From positions 376,293,392 through 376,357,391 of the forward strand of contig NC_081415.1 in the NCBI RefSeq assembly GCF_030272615.1: a DNA stretch of 64,000 bases. Reading direction: 5' to 3'. The position numbers and the translations under genes are program-made. This DNA comes from Cryptomeria japonica. Its lineage: Eukaryota; Streptophyta; Pinopsida; Cupressales; Cupressaceae. The notes under the pieces were generated by a model, which was given only the letters and a program-made list of their open reading frames with translations, did not search any database and had not been told where the DNA came from. The stretch's first letter is position 1; every line of letters begins with the position of its first letter. Shown piece by piece: positions 48,202-59,039 of the stretch.

Positions 48202-48333
48202 TCTCAAGTCTAAGAGTACAAAATGATGTCCAATGACATGTATAGACTCCCATCGGAGCAAGAATCATATAGGCTACAAAAAAAAAGGTGTGTCTACAAA
48301 AAAAAAAAATATCCGAGCTACAAAAAGAATCAT

Positions 48334-50186
48334 CTAGCTGGCACCCTCTCCCTCATCGCCTGGTGGAGGAGGAGGAGCCTGATGCCTGGGATCCTGTCGA
48401 GGTGCTCGCGCTCCCTCTGATCTGGCCATATACTGCGAATAAGGTTGCACCTGCTGTGCAACAGGAACTACAACACTATACGCGGCTACATAATAAGATG
48501 CCCTACCGCTGTGGAGAAGGACCTCCTATCGTAGAGACTCTATCTCTTCTCTCAACTTTGCTCTCAAAGCTACAATCTGGCGATCACACTCAGTCCTCAC
48601 CTCAGCCAGTTGTCGGTCTCGCTCCACCAGCTGAGTCTGCGCCACTAACAACTATGACTGTAGCTCTACAAGACGTGCTCTCATCGACTGACCCGTGTCT
48701 GCCCCTGCTCTCTCGCAGGCTCTCCACCGCCATCTCCACCACCATCTCCACCTGTGGCTCTGCCCTGCTCCTCTCACCACTAACGGACCTGCCTCAGAGC
48801 TGCTCGCTGCTCCTCTCCCCCACCCAACCTCACACCTACTCTCCCAAGGGATCCACCCTCACCCCTCTGCTGTCCAATGTCAGCTCGCACTCTGCTGCTG
48901 CTGGTACCAAGATCACCACCAGTCCGTCGTGGAGCATCTGGTCTCTGGCCCTGTCTCTACCTATGACCCTATCTCTGTGCCTGTCCTTGTGCCGGTGCGG
49001 GGGCATCATCCTCCACATCCTCAATATGAGGAGCATGCTCTCTAGGATCCGTAAACTGAGGGAATGGATGCTGCTACAAATAATCCCTATACTGGGGCAA
49101 TACCCCCACATCTGCTATATCCTCCAAGTAATCCCACCTCAGGCGGGGTAAACTTGTTAGCTCCTGCATAGCCAAGGCATAAGATAGCCTAGGTGCCCAA
49201 CCTTGCCTCTCCTCATCAGCATACCTAGCATATGCTGTAAATTCCTGTGAGATCCCCTGAGGCCGGCCATACTACCTCATCACTCATGAAATGATGAATC
49301 TTTCCACAACAGTCTATGATCTCCCAATCAGTGGGCGTGTAACAAATAGATCTCTACACACTGCCCGCCAGTCATCCCATGGATCTAACCCTCTATATGG
49401 TCGCCATATGACAGCTATCAAGTCATCGAGCTATCGTCTCCAAAATTCTGTCTGGCCTAGATGGGGCTGCGTGATATATCCAACATATCTATAAATGATT
49501 GGCTGTCCTGGCTCCCTGTTGTTTGTCACTATCGACCGACACACGAGAAGGTGCTCCCAAGCCCACACCTACAAAACGTACACCCTAGTAGCCATGCTCC
49601 GCCCCTCTCTATAAATGATCTCATGCATCTCTTGATACATGTGGGCCAGTAAGCAAGAACCCTAGCCAAGTCTCTGATGGGACTTTATCAATCGCTCGAG
49701 CATCTGACCCCATCCACTCTAGAAACCCTGCTGCCCTCAGTCTGGCATCAAAAAGCACCCAATAAAACCTGCCAAGACACATGCCAGCGGATACTCCTCA
49801 CTGTACCTTCTCATCAGTATATCCCAACTCATAGAACGAGTCAAGATATCTGGATCCCTGAATACATTCCTCAGTGCCTACAGTCCAAGTAACAATGTGG
49901 TATCATAGTCCACCTTATCCCCAGCAAAAGGGATACAAAGAATCCTCTACATATCCTCAGGAGTGATGGTCAACTCCCCAACCGGCAAATGAAAGGTATT
50001 ATGCTCCGAATGAAATCATTCTACCAACGCCGTGAGCATCTCGTGGTTCACACGGATATCAGGTACCCTCATCAAATGAGCCAAGCTGCATAAATCAACA
50101 TGAGCCTGCTCAACCTCAGACAAATCCCGAACTAAAGCCATTGTGGGTGGATATACACATCTAAAGAGCACAGGAGGTAAACAAAC
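48334..50186 (-). pseudogene. Antisense plant-mobile-domain (PMD) protein, main exon
   Basis: On the minus strand the frame from 50186 gives MALVRDLSEVEQAHVDL, then the PMD hallmark HNTFHLPVGELTITPED followed by RILCIPFAGDKVDYD, and further conserved parts (CVLAGFIGCFLMP, YVGYITQPHLGQTEFW, WRPYRGLDPWDDWRAV, WAPRLSYALAMQELTSL). About 430 codons share one frame with some 15 stops and no indel I could find. Most stops fit CAG/CGA/TGG transitions. A Gly/Arg-rich stretch follows, then, after a frameshift near 48690-48830, a coiled coil (LVERDRQLAEVRTECDRQ) and a proline-rich tail ending in TAG at 48336-48334. PMD proteins occur in transposons and as plant silencing factors (MAIN/MAIL family). The role here is unknown. 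Confidence 0.8.
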
Positions 50187-50648
50187 CTGAAAAACCAACA
50201 ACGAACATCAGAAAACATTCCAAATTAGCCTGCAAGAGAAGTTAAACATCACGCAAATCCAAATAAGTTAAATACAAAACCAAAATTTCATGTTTACACT
50301 TTCAAAAATTGTCACTATTTTCCGAATGACAAAACACAGTTAAATAGAATCTCGTACGAGTCAGGAATGGCTATCGTACAAGAAAACGGCCTCAAATGAC
50401 AAATTTTTATATATCGCACGACAGAATGGTCTTTTAACCAACCTGTTGTATGACACAAGGGTTGCTATCGTACGACAATTCTAATGGGTTGAAACGATAA
50501 AACAAAATTTGCCAGTTTCTCATACGAGACAAGATCCTATCTCGCACGATAAACCGAGAAACCTGACTACAAACCCATCAAAAACGTGAAAAATACAAAA
50601 AAAAATTCAAATTTGGAAATATACAGAGGCTAAAGATCGATCACTTAC
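50187..50648 (-). other. Predicted intron of the antisense PMD gene
   Basis: Minus strand donor GTAAGTG (50648-50642) and acceptor TTTTTCAG (ending 50187). Removing it joins exon 1 (25 codons, phase 0) in frame to the main exon. The CGTACGAG-word cluster lies inside it. Predicted from sequence only. Confidence 0.55.
50351..50550. repeat. CGTACGAG-word cluster 3, in the antisense intron
   Basis: Variants ctcgtacgag (50351), atcgtacaag (50373), atcgcacgac (50412), atcgtacgac (50467), ctcatacgag (50519) and ctcgcacgat (50541): the same word family as in the sense leader, about 12-14 kb away. Confidence 0.8.
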
Positions 50649-50723
50649 TGCTAGCTTGTAGTTTCAGGGTCGATTATGTCTTCTTTGGCGCTCAAATCGA
50701 TGTTGACGAGTAGGGACCACCAT
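50649..50723 (-). pseudogene. Antisense PMD gene, predicted first exon
   Basis: The minus-strand ATG at 50723-50721 is in good start context (A at -3, G at +4). It opens 25 codons (MVVPTRQHRFERQRRHNRP, one TGA, NYKLA) rich in Arg/His/Gln, ending exactly at a GTAAGTG donor. The TGA fits a CGA codon mutated by C-to-T. It lies about 74 nt downstream of a TATA box on the same strand. The main exon also has its own ATG (MALVRD, near 50141), so exon 1 could be a leader exon instead. Confidence 0.5.
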
Positions 50724-50796
50724 TTTTCTTCGCAGAAGGGTTTTTGAATTTTCAAACTTGGAGGGTTAAAATGAATTGAAAATGACACTTTTGTCC

Positions 50797-50804
50797 TATA
50801 TATA
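50797..50804 (-). promoter_or_regulatory. Candidate antisense TATA box
   Basis: TATATATA in ggctatatatagg on the minus strand, 74 nt upstream of the predicted exon 1 ATG, inside the Tat 3' region and independent of its LTRs. Confidence 0.5.
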
Positions 50805-50807
50805 GCC

Positions 50808-51923
50808 TAAAACCTAATTTTTCAACTTGCTCCGATGGACACAAAAATTATACCCTTGGCTATTGTGCCTCCTCTGATTCCATTTTCAGGATCGAAATCA
50901 AAATTTGAGATCATCTTGCTAGTCAATTTCACAATTTTGACCACTTAGCATTTTTTTCATTAATGCTCATTCTTTCTTCAAATTGCGCTCAATTTCAACG
51001 CTAAATCTTAATTCAATTTCAATTCTACACATCCACATTTCAATTCTACCAATCAACTCTACTCTCAATTTCTCATCAATAATTGCCAAATCTTCAGAAA
51101 AATCCTCAAAATCAATTTGTGCTCAAATAACTTATTTTCGCCAAACAATTGCTTATAATCAACTACCCTTGCTATTTTTTGATTTCACTCCCGAGGGGGC
51201 ATACTCATGACCTTATGACTTCACATCTCACAAGTCGAGAAATTTTTTCAAATCTTCATCAAAAGTCGAGCAAAATCATTCCAATTAAAGAAAAAAAAAA
51301 ATCCTTATTGCTAAGGGGCATCTCAACTTCATCGCTTCACATCAAGTTGAAATCACTCGATCATCTGAATCAATCAATCACTAGGGGCATATCAGTTTCG
51401 TCACTTCAAATCAAGCTGATATTTGTCTTTCATCTAAATTAATCTCTTAACATTAATCAGTTTCCTTGCTTCAAATCAAACTGATTATTCGTTTAAACTC
51501 AATCAAAAGTTTAAAGAGTTTCTTTGGTCATTCTAAATCTAAGCAGGTGTTCAGTATTCATTTCTTGATCAAGCTGGATGGTTTATTCTTCGCTCATCGT
51601 GTCTTGATCAATCAAGTTCAAGATCAATTTTTATCATCATTCATTGTATCTAAGATCAATCAAGTTCTAGATCAGTAAGATCCGCTTCTTGATCAATCAA
51701 GTTCAAGTTCGGTATCTTTGTTTTCTATCGTTCCTCAGTTCAATCAAGTTCGGGATCGGTATCACTTTAATCAGACCTCATTTAGCTTTGTCGCTTTGAA
51801 TCAAGCTAACACCTCACTTTTTATCTAGTTCGTGATCAATCAAGTTCAGAACTAGCATCTCCTAGACATCACACATTCTTTGAATCAAAGCACTACTCGC
51901 ACATTATTTCAAAGAGGGGCAAA
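50808..51923 (+). other. Tat 3' noncoding region, last part, with degenerate repeats and polypurine tract
   Basis: About 51310-51890 is built from drifting copies of two short phrases: 'cttcaaatcaagctgat' types (51345-51490) and 'cttgatcaatcaagttcaagatc' types (51565-51860). The PPT AAAGAGGGGCAAA lies at 51911-51923, directly before the 3' LTR. No gene. Tat/Ogre elements are known for repeat-rich, variable 3' regions. Confidence 0.8.
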
Positions 51924-53070
51924 TGTAATACCCTAAAATTGGTCATCTAAACCATGGGCCCCTAATCTCGACAACATCACCAAGGTCCTAACTAAAGGTA
52001 ATTAAATCAAACTTGAGCACATTATTAATTCTTTAATTATCAAAAATCACATGGCAAATCAACCACTCAATATTAATTAAATATTTATTTAATTAATTGA
52101 ATTATTTCAAGAATAATCATTTTGATCAATTATCCCATTTTAATTTATTAAATATCTTTGCATATTTAATTAATTAATAAATTTACCATTCAATCATGCG
52201 AAAGGATTAATTTATTACAAAAGATGAATTAATTTATTACAAAGAGTTGAATTGAAACAAAACAAAAGTAAAAAAAAAAAAGAATTGAATTGAGAGAGAA
52301 ATCAAACTTGAGATATTATTTCTTTTTCTAAATTTAGAACTTGAAATTAGAAAAACAATTTAATTGGATTGTTGAATTATTCTCTAAAATTGGAACTCAA
52401 AGCTTATCAGAAAAAAGAAGTTTAGTTGCATTAAGAAAACTCTTTTCTTGATTAAATTGAAGAATTATCTATTTTTATCAGATGTGCATGGAACTAATTT
52501 ATTATTATTTTCCAATGCAACTTGGACTTCTAATTTGAATGCATTTCAATTAAACTATAATTGGAATCTATCTCAAGGTTAACTCAACCTGATTTCTCAA
52601 TTATTTTCAATTAATCCTAGATTGAGTTTTTTGTAATTCTCTATAAATTCAGTCTTCATCTCTCATTCCAATTTACCCCAGAGATTTTTGAGAACACGCT
52701 TGGAAATTGTTATCATGCTAATTTCACTCTGGAGTCATTGAAATCATTGTGCCTTTTTTAGATTACTTGCATCCATTTTACATTCATTATTGCTTGCATG
52801 CATTGTTGCTTGAATTTGCTTGAATTACTCATCCATCTTGCATCCATATAGCTTAATATCATATAGATTAAATCCTTCGTCTTGGTGTAGTCTAGTCACT
52901 GGTATTGCTTATAAAAATCTGAGAGCAATCTTATACTCACATCTTTTAGAAGGCAATTAGTCGCTTTGCTATGGTTTATTTCTTATTGATTATTGATTAC
53001 TAACCATGCATATAATGACTTAATTGAAGTGTTGTGCTTGCAGCTACAAGTTCACCTTTTCACACACACA
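51924..53070 (+). repeat. 3' LTR of the Tat element
   Basis: Starts TGTAATACCCTAAAATTGG and ends ttttcacacacaca, followed by the TSD gtaat. Includes an extra ~16 bp (near 52081) absent from the 5' LTR. TATAAAT at 52642-52648. Confidence 0.95.
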
Positions 53071-53075
53071 GTAAT

Positions 53076-54804
53076 GGACAATCAAATTCAATATGATTAT
53101 GTGTTTTGGTCTGTACTCCCATGCTGAGCTCATTCTGAATCCATGACATTAAGGCTTTTATGTGGATATCACCAATGTATAGCAAGGGATTCCACTCACT
53201 GTCAGAAGTTACAACATAGTTATGCAAGTAAAGTTCACACAATAAATTTTTCACAGTTGTTGAGGAAGTCTGATAGGCATCATAAAATTCCTCAGGGGTT
53301 TCTAAAGAAGGGCTAAGGTCTCTAATAATGCGGTTTAATTGAAAATTTAAGTACCACTCCTTCAAATGTAGAGCATAAACTCTTGGCAGTGCCCTACATT
53401 GCATTAACTCAGGGACCATACTAGTGATTATATCAACTTTAGCTTCTAATTCTTCAATTTTATTATCTCTTTTTTCTATTTCCCTCTGTTGCTTGTCAAT
53501 AATCCCCTGTGATCTAGCCCTCTCTATCTCCCACTGCCTATAGAATGTTAATACAATAGATAAACTGGTGAGAGATGATGGAGGTCTAATAGCTGTTAAC
53601 TTAGGAGTGGGATTTCTTTAACTGATTCCTCAAGTTGTTCCGCCACATATGCCAGACTTGAAAGTCTATCAACATCATCCTCCTTTTGAATTTCACCCTC
53701 TGTTGGGCTCTCTTCTTCTGGTTCTTCCAATGAAATAACCTTCATTGCCTATCCTGCTGGATAGAATTTTTGGGTACTACTCTGAGTCCTTCTTTCATAA
53801 ACCTTTGGAGTGCCTGCAGGAACAATTTCTACCTATGGCTTTGTTGTAGGGGTATTTCTCTTCAGCCTATGACTCTTGGCTGTAGGGGAAACTTGAGTTG
53901 TCTATGACTGAACCATAGGTTCATCATCTACATTAATTACTTCTAATTCTTTCCCTTTTGTTTTAGAAGATGTTGCTTCCCTTTGAAAAGAAGTGGATGT
54001 CTACTCAATGTTTGTTTCAACCATCTCTTCCTCTGTAATAGTCAAAGCTCCTTCAGCGATAAGAGATTCATTCCCTACATAAATTATAGGAGAAGAGGGT
54101 TCTCCTATATCCTCCCTTTCAACTTCTAACTCATCTACAACAGGAGCATCTTCAACTCTAAATTATAGTATGTCTTCAAATACCCCCCATTCCATCTGTG
54201 AAAAATCCCTAAGAGAACATTCTACCAACAATTTTATTAGACCATGATGGCTGACAGAACGATTTCCATTCTTCCATGTTTCTTTGGCACTTGCAGAAAT
54301 AAGGTGGTATAAAAAATTTGGAACATTCACCCTCCGGCCATGCCATAAATGACTAAGCAATTTGAAGTGGGTTGAATGTAAGTTTGAATACCTCCCATCG
54401 CATGTAATATACTTCATTATATACAAGGCCACCTGGGGCCATTCTATTGGAAGGGATACCCTTCTGGTTCCTTGCTTGTCGATGATTAGAGGTCCATCTA
54501 TGGGGCATGTAAATTCTGCTCTAGTGCTTCTAGCATCCTTTGATTCAGGAAATAATTCTCCCTCCTACAGCAACCTCGTAACCTCAGCTATTCGTTGCTC
54601 TGTAGCAATGACCCTTAATCCTTTAACAATAGCCTCCCCTTGGTTGAATGAATGCATAAACTCAGAGGCAATTTCCTCATTATAATCTATTATTTTCAGA
54701 AATTAGACAATCCAACCATGCAGCCAGAAATAATGCTCACAAAGAACATCTTGTAGCAACGCATCATGGATTATTGGTTCATGGCTAATAGGATCTCCAC
54801 CCAT
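53076..54804 (-). pseudogene. Third ORF of the Athila-like element (N-terminal and central part)
   Basis: The ATG at 54804 (MGGDPISHEP) starts a frame downstream of pol. The segment 54432-54163 (FKLLSHLWHGRRVNVPNF ... SHHGLIKLLVE) resembles in layout the 'putative plant transposon protein' domain seen in Athila-type ORFs. An acidic and Thr/Ser/Lys-rich linker follows, then after a frameshift near 53615 a coiled coil (QWEIERARSQGIIDKQQREI). The sequence up to 53076 continues at 35512 on the other side of the Tat element, giving about 750 codons in all. I see no signal peptide or membrane segment, so it does not look like an envelope protein, although it holds the env-like position. Confidence 0.65.
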
Positions 54805-55422
54805 GTCTCACTCTGTTAATGTAACAATTTCTATAGTTGAGAATGAGCAACTGACACACTCTACAAATTAAAAATATTTGATTGAAACTTCCTTACCCAC
54901 TTCTAGTTTTAGCGGCAAAATTCATTACTTTCTTATGCCAAAGAATATCTCATTAAAAGAATGATGGAAAGCAATAAAATCAAGGTACCCAAAAGGATGA
55001 ATAATTACTAATTTTGGAAATCAGACCATAAAACACCCCCCCAACTTATTTTGGCACATGTCCACACATGCTGAAGGGATTTAGGGAATTGTATGCGGAC
55101 TTAGAAAAGGCAATAATCATAATGAAATCATAAATGCCTAATTAAAAAAAATAAAATATGTACATACCTGCAGTCATACAAAAAGAATAGCGAAATGAAA
55201 TGATTTGACATGAATGAAATGATAGATAAAGAAATGAGATGGGATGACGTGGATGGAAAATTTATTTATGGAGAATAATATTTCCATAAGACATGGAAAT
55301 ATTGTTATGAAATAACGCTTGGAGAATTATGAAGTGACAGGTATGTTCTCTGCAGAGGCTGCAGGAACCATACCCTGAATACTTTCTTCTATTGCAGTAT
55401 GAACTTGCCCAGTTGCTGCAGG

Positions 55423-58400
55423 AACCTATGTTTGATCTTTCTTGGCAAATTGCTGCAGGAACTCCTCTTTGGTGGAAGGCATATGAGAAAGATGCAATCT
55501 GTGACCATTTACTAAAAGCTTAAACCGAATTGGGTCAATTGTGGTCAAGTGAACAACTCCATTGTTGAAAACTTCCTCTATCTCATATGGGCATAACCAT
55601 ATGGTTTGCAGCTTTCCCATAGTATCTTTATATCTTGAGTCATATAGCAGTGCCTAGTCACTTGCTTTAAACTTTTTCTCCTTGGTGTATTTATCATGCC
55701 ACTTGGCTCTCTAATTTTGAATCAGTTCTGTCTATTGGACAACCATTTTTCTCCACTCATCCAAAGCATTCAATTGTTGAATATGCTCTCTTTGTGCTTC
55801 AGAAAGTGTCATATCTAATTACAAAGTTGTTCTTAGAGTTTTATGCTCAAACTCAATAGGCATCATTGTTGCTTTTCCATACACCATCTCAAAAGGTGTA
55901 AAACCAATTCGTGTTTTCCAGGTTGTTCTATATGCCCAAATTGCTTCTGAAAGTCTATGAGACTATTCTTTTTTATGAACAACTACTGTCTTGGTAAGAA
56001 TAGCCTCTAACTCCCTATTTGTGACCTCTACTTGTCCATTGGCTTGTGGATGATATGGGGTAGATTTTTTGTGCCTTATATTATATTCATTGACCAAGGC
56101 TGCAATCAATGTAGAAGTAAATTGTGATCCTTGGTCTGATACAATTTCCCTTGGTACTCCATAACTTGTAAATATCTCTTCATAAAGGAACTCAACCACC
56201 TTATTATCTCTTGCATGTGTCATGGCTTGAGATTCCACCCATTTGGTTACATAATCAATACATACCAAAATGCAAGATTTTCCATTAGAAGGGGAATCAA
56301 TTGGACCAACAAAATCTAATCCCCATTTATCAAATGGTGCAACTAATATTTGTGGGTATAATGGAATCTCATCAGATTTAGTAGGTCTCCCCATGCACTG
56401 GCATCTGTCACATTTCCTTATATATTGTGTTGCATCCTTATATAATGCTGGCCAATAATAGCCTGTGTTCAGTATTTTGAGTGTTGTTCTCTTATCAGCA
56501 AAATGTCCTCCACATGGCTCATCATGACACGCATGCAGGATATCATATGTTTCATCTTCTCTTACACATCTTCTCATGACTTGGTTAGGTCCAGTATAAA
56601 ACAAACAATTAGCAATCCATGAGAAGTTAAAGATTTTCTCAACTATCAACCTTCTTTCTTTAGGAGAGAAATGAACTGGCATTTTAGCAGTAGCTAAATA
56701 ATTGGCAATATCAGCATACCAAGGAGTGTGGGCTTTTATAAGGAATAAATGTTCATCTGAAAAAGAATCATCTATGGCTGTAGGATCTTCTTGCAATTGA
56801 AGCCTTAAAAGATAATCTGTAACCATATTGGACTTTCTTGGTTTATCAATAACTGTGATATCAAATTTCTACATCAACAGTAACCAATGAGCTAATCTAC
56901 CAGTAATTGAAGGCTTATTTATGAAATATCTGATTGTAGTATGATCAGTATGCACAAATATGGGATATCTTGTTATATAGTACCTGAATTTGTTGAGTGC
57001 ATATATAACTACTAACATTTCTTTTTCAATGACTGTGTAATTTATCTCAAGCCCCTGCAAGTCCTTGCTAATATAATATATTACACTCTCCAAGATATCA
57101 ACCTTTTGTCCTAAGACTGCTCCTATTGCATAATCAGATGCATCTGCATGAATTTGAAATGGCAAGGACAAGTTCAGACCTTTAAGAACTCATGCTTGGG
57201 TCAAAGCTTGCTTCAGCTTTAAGAAAGCTTCATTGCATGAAGAAGTCCATTTAAATTCCATATCCTTGGTCAGAAGAGAATATAAGGGACTTTCAATTTC
57301 GCTGAAATCTTTGATAAACCTTCTATAATATCTAGCATGACCAAGAAAAATTCTGACATCTTTTTGCTTTACCGATGCATTGATATTTTGAATAACTTCA
57401 ATTTTTGCTGGGTCAACCTGTATTCCTTTTATAGATATATAATGACCAAGGACTATACCTTCCTACATCATCATGAAGCACTTTTCACTATTCAATGACA
57501 AATTATAGTCTTCACACCATTGCAAAACTTTCTTCAGGTTCTCTAATTCTTCTTCAAAGTCTGAGCCATGAGTTGTAAAATCATCCATATAAATTTCCAT
57601 TTTGTCTTGGGAAATATCTGAAAATATACTTATCACTTCTCTTTGAAAAGTAGCTAGAGCATTACATAATCCAAAAGGAAGAACAAAAAATGCATGTGTT
57701 CCCCAAGGACAAGTAAATATAGTCTTTTCTTGATCCTCTGGGGAAATTTGAATCTGGTTGTGGCCACTGAATCCATCAAGAAATGAGAAGTATCTCTTGC
57801 TAACCAAAGAGTCTAATACTTGATCCACAAATGGCAATGGAAAATGATCTTTTCTGGTTCCTAAGTTCAAGGCTCTGTAATCAACACATACCCTCCATTT
57901 TCCTCCTTTCTTAGGAACTATTACCAAAGGTGATACCCATTGACTATAAGAAATAGGATAAATAAATCCATCAATCAACAACTTCTACAATTCCTCCTTA
58001 ACTATTTCTCTTAATGCAGGATTGATTCTTCTTTGTGGCTATCTAAGTGGTCTACAACCTTCTTTTGTGTAGATACGGTGGGTACAAACTATTGTATCAA
58101 ATCAATGCATATCCTTGTAATCCCATGAAAAAGCATATTTATGACATTTGAGCAAATCCCCAAGTGCCACTCTTTGAGCTTCCACAAGATTATTGTTGAT
58201 ATTCGGATATTTATTTGAATCAACTTCTATTTTGATAGTAAGATCAATCTCGACTATATCAGAAAAATGAGAAGTACAGACTTCGTGCGGCAACAGAGTA
58301 TGCAATATATCAGTGGTTGTAGGAAAGTCCGAGTCTACAGTATTTGGTACTAACTCTTGCAATTGCTTCTCTTGTCTTAACTCATTTGTTAGAATTTTAT

Positions 58401-58746
58401 AAAGAATTGAGTCTTCATCATGAAATTGCATGAATGGTCCTCTATTAATCATCATAAGGTGATTGATAGAGTCAACTCCTTCAAATTCTTCTCCCAAATT
58501 AGGCCAAATGGCTTGTTGTTGATCAAATTGGGGTTGAGCAGGAGAATACAAAGCTCATGTTTTGGTAGAGTTCCCATCTGAAATAGTCATATCCCTTGAT
58601 GTACATCCAATATATGCATCAGCCGTAGCAAGCCAAGGTCTTCCCAAAATCACTGGATATCCTCCCAATGTGGCCTTTGGAGACAGGATCATAAAGTCTG
58701 CAGGGTATTCCCAAGAATCCAAAGCAACAACCACATCTTGAATCAT
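55423..58746 (-). pseudogene. Athila-like RT, RNase H and integrase
   Basis: RT: VSPLVIVPKKGGKWRVCVDY, DHFPLPFVDQVLDSL, LPFGLCNALATFQR, active site YMDD (57591-57580). RNase H: IHADASDYAIGAVLGQ at 57150; YTVIEKEMLVVIYAL. Integrase: CGGHFADKRT, CDRCQCMG zinc part, core GLDFVGPIDSPS, SDQGSQFTS and HPQANGQVEVTNRE, then C-terminal GKLQTIWLCPYEIEEVF (55620-55560). Performs cDNA synthesis and integration. Stops interrupt it near 57460, 57180, 56866, 55963 and in the integrase tail, but the segments between them are open and mostly share one frame. The region 58745-58102 upstream covers the protease-RT linker (VVALDSWEYPADFMILSP). Confidence 0.92.
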
Positions 58747-58755
58747 ACCATCGGG

Positions 58756-59037
58756 TCAAACTGTAGAGTTGTTAGCAAGCTGTAGGTCTATAGGTGTAGG
58801 TCTGAGACTAGTGATTTCAAACCGCTGCATTATTTCCCTTGTCATAACATTAATGGCTGCCCCTAAATCGATGAAAACATTTTTTATCTGAGTGCCATTA
58901 ATGACAATATTGACAACAGGACTACCAGGATCAGCATACTTAGGAATTGAAACTTTTCCTAGCATTATATCTACCAGTTGACCCATTACATGCACTGTTT
59001 GTGGATATTTATTCTTTCTGCCAAGTTTTTTAGACAT
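58756..59037 (-). pseudogene. Athila-like aspartic protease
   Basis: A frame of about 93 codons with VFIDLGAAINVMTREIM: the active-site triplet is DLG where family members usually have DSG or DTG, so this copy is probably inactive. It is followed in a neighbouring frame by the protease C-terminal part (GGYPVILGRPWLATADAYI at 58660). The order gag-protease-RT is as expected. Confidence 0.8.
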
Positions 59038-59039
59038 GC

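Larger units (their letters stand above)
35518..53070 (+). mobile_element. Tat-lineage Ty3/gypsy retrotransposon, 17.5 kb, TSD gtaat
   Basis: LTRs 35518-36648 and 51924-53070 have TG...CA ends. Perfect duplications gtaat lie at 35513-35517 and 53071-53075. Internal order: long leader, gag, protease with G-patch-like segment, acidic linker, RT, RNase H, a second (archaeal-type) RNase H, integrase, then ~5.3 kb of 3' noncoding DNA with an antisense gene, and a PPT. The second RNase H and the large size identify the Tat/Ogre group. The LTRs look about as similar as those of the copia element, with one ~16-bp indel. All ORFs carry stops. Confidence 0.96.

Noticed and set aside
48288-49151. A 287-codon plus-strand open frame in the Tat 3' region
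   Set aside because: It is the complement of the Gly/Arg-rich and coiled-coil part of the antisense PMD gene. Its composition (Leu/Ser/Pro/His runs) is what such a shadow gives, and it has no family motif.
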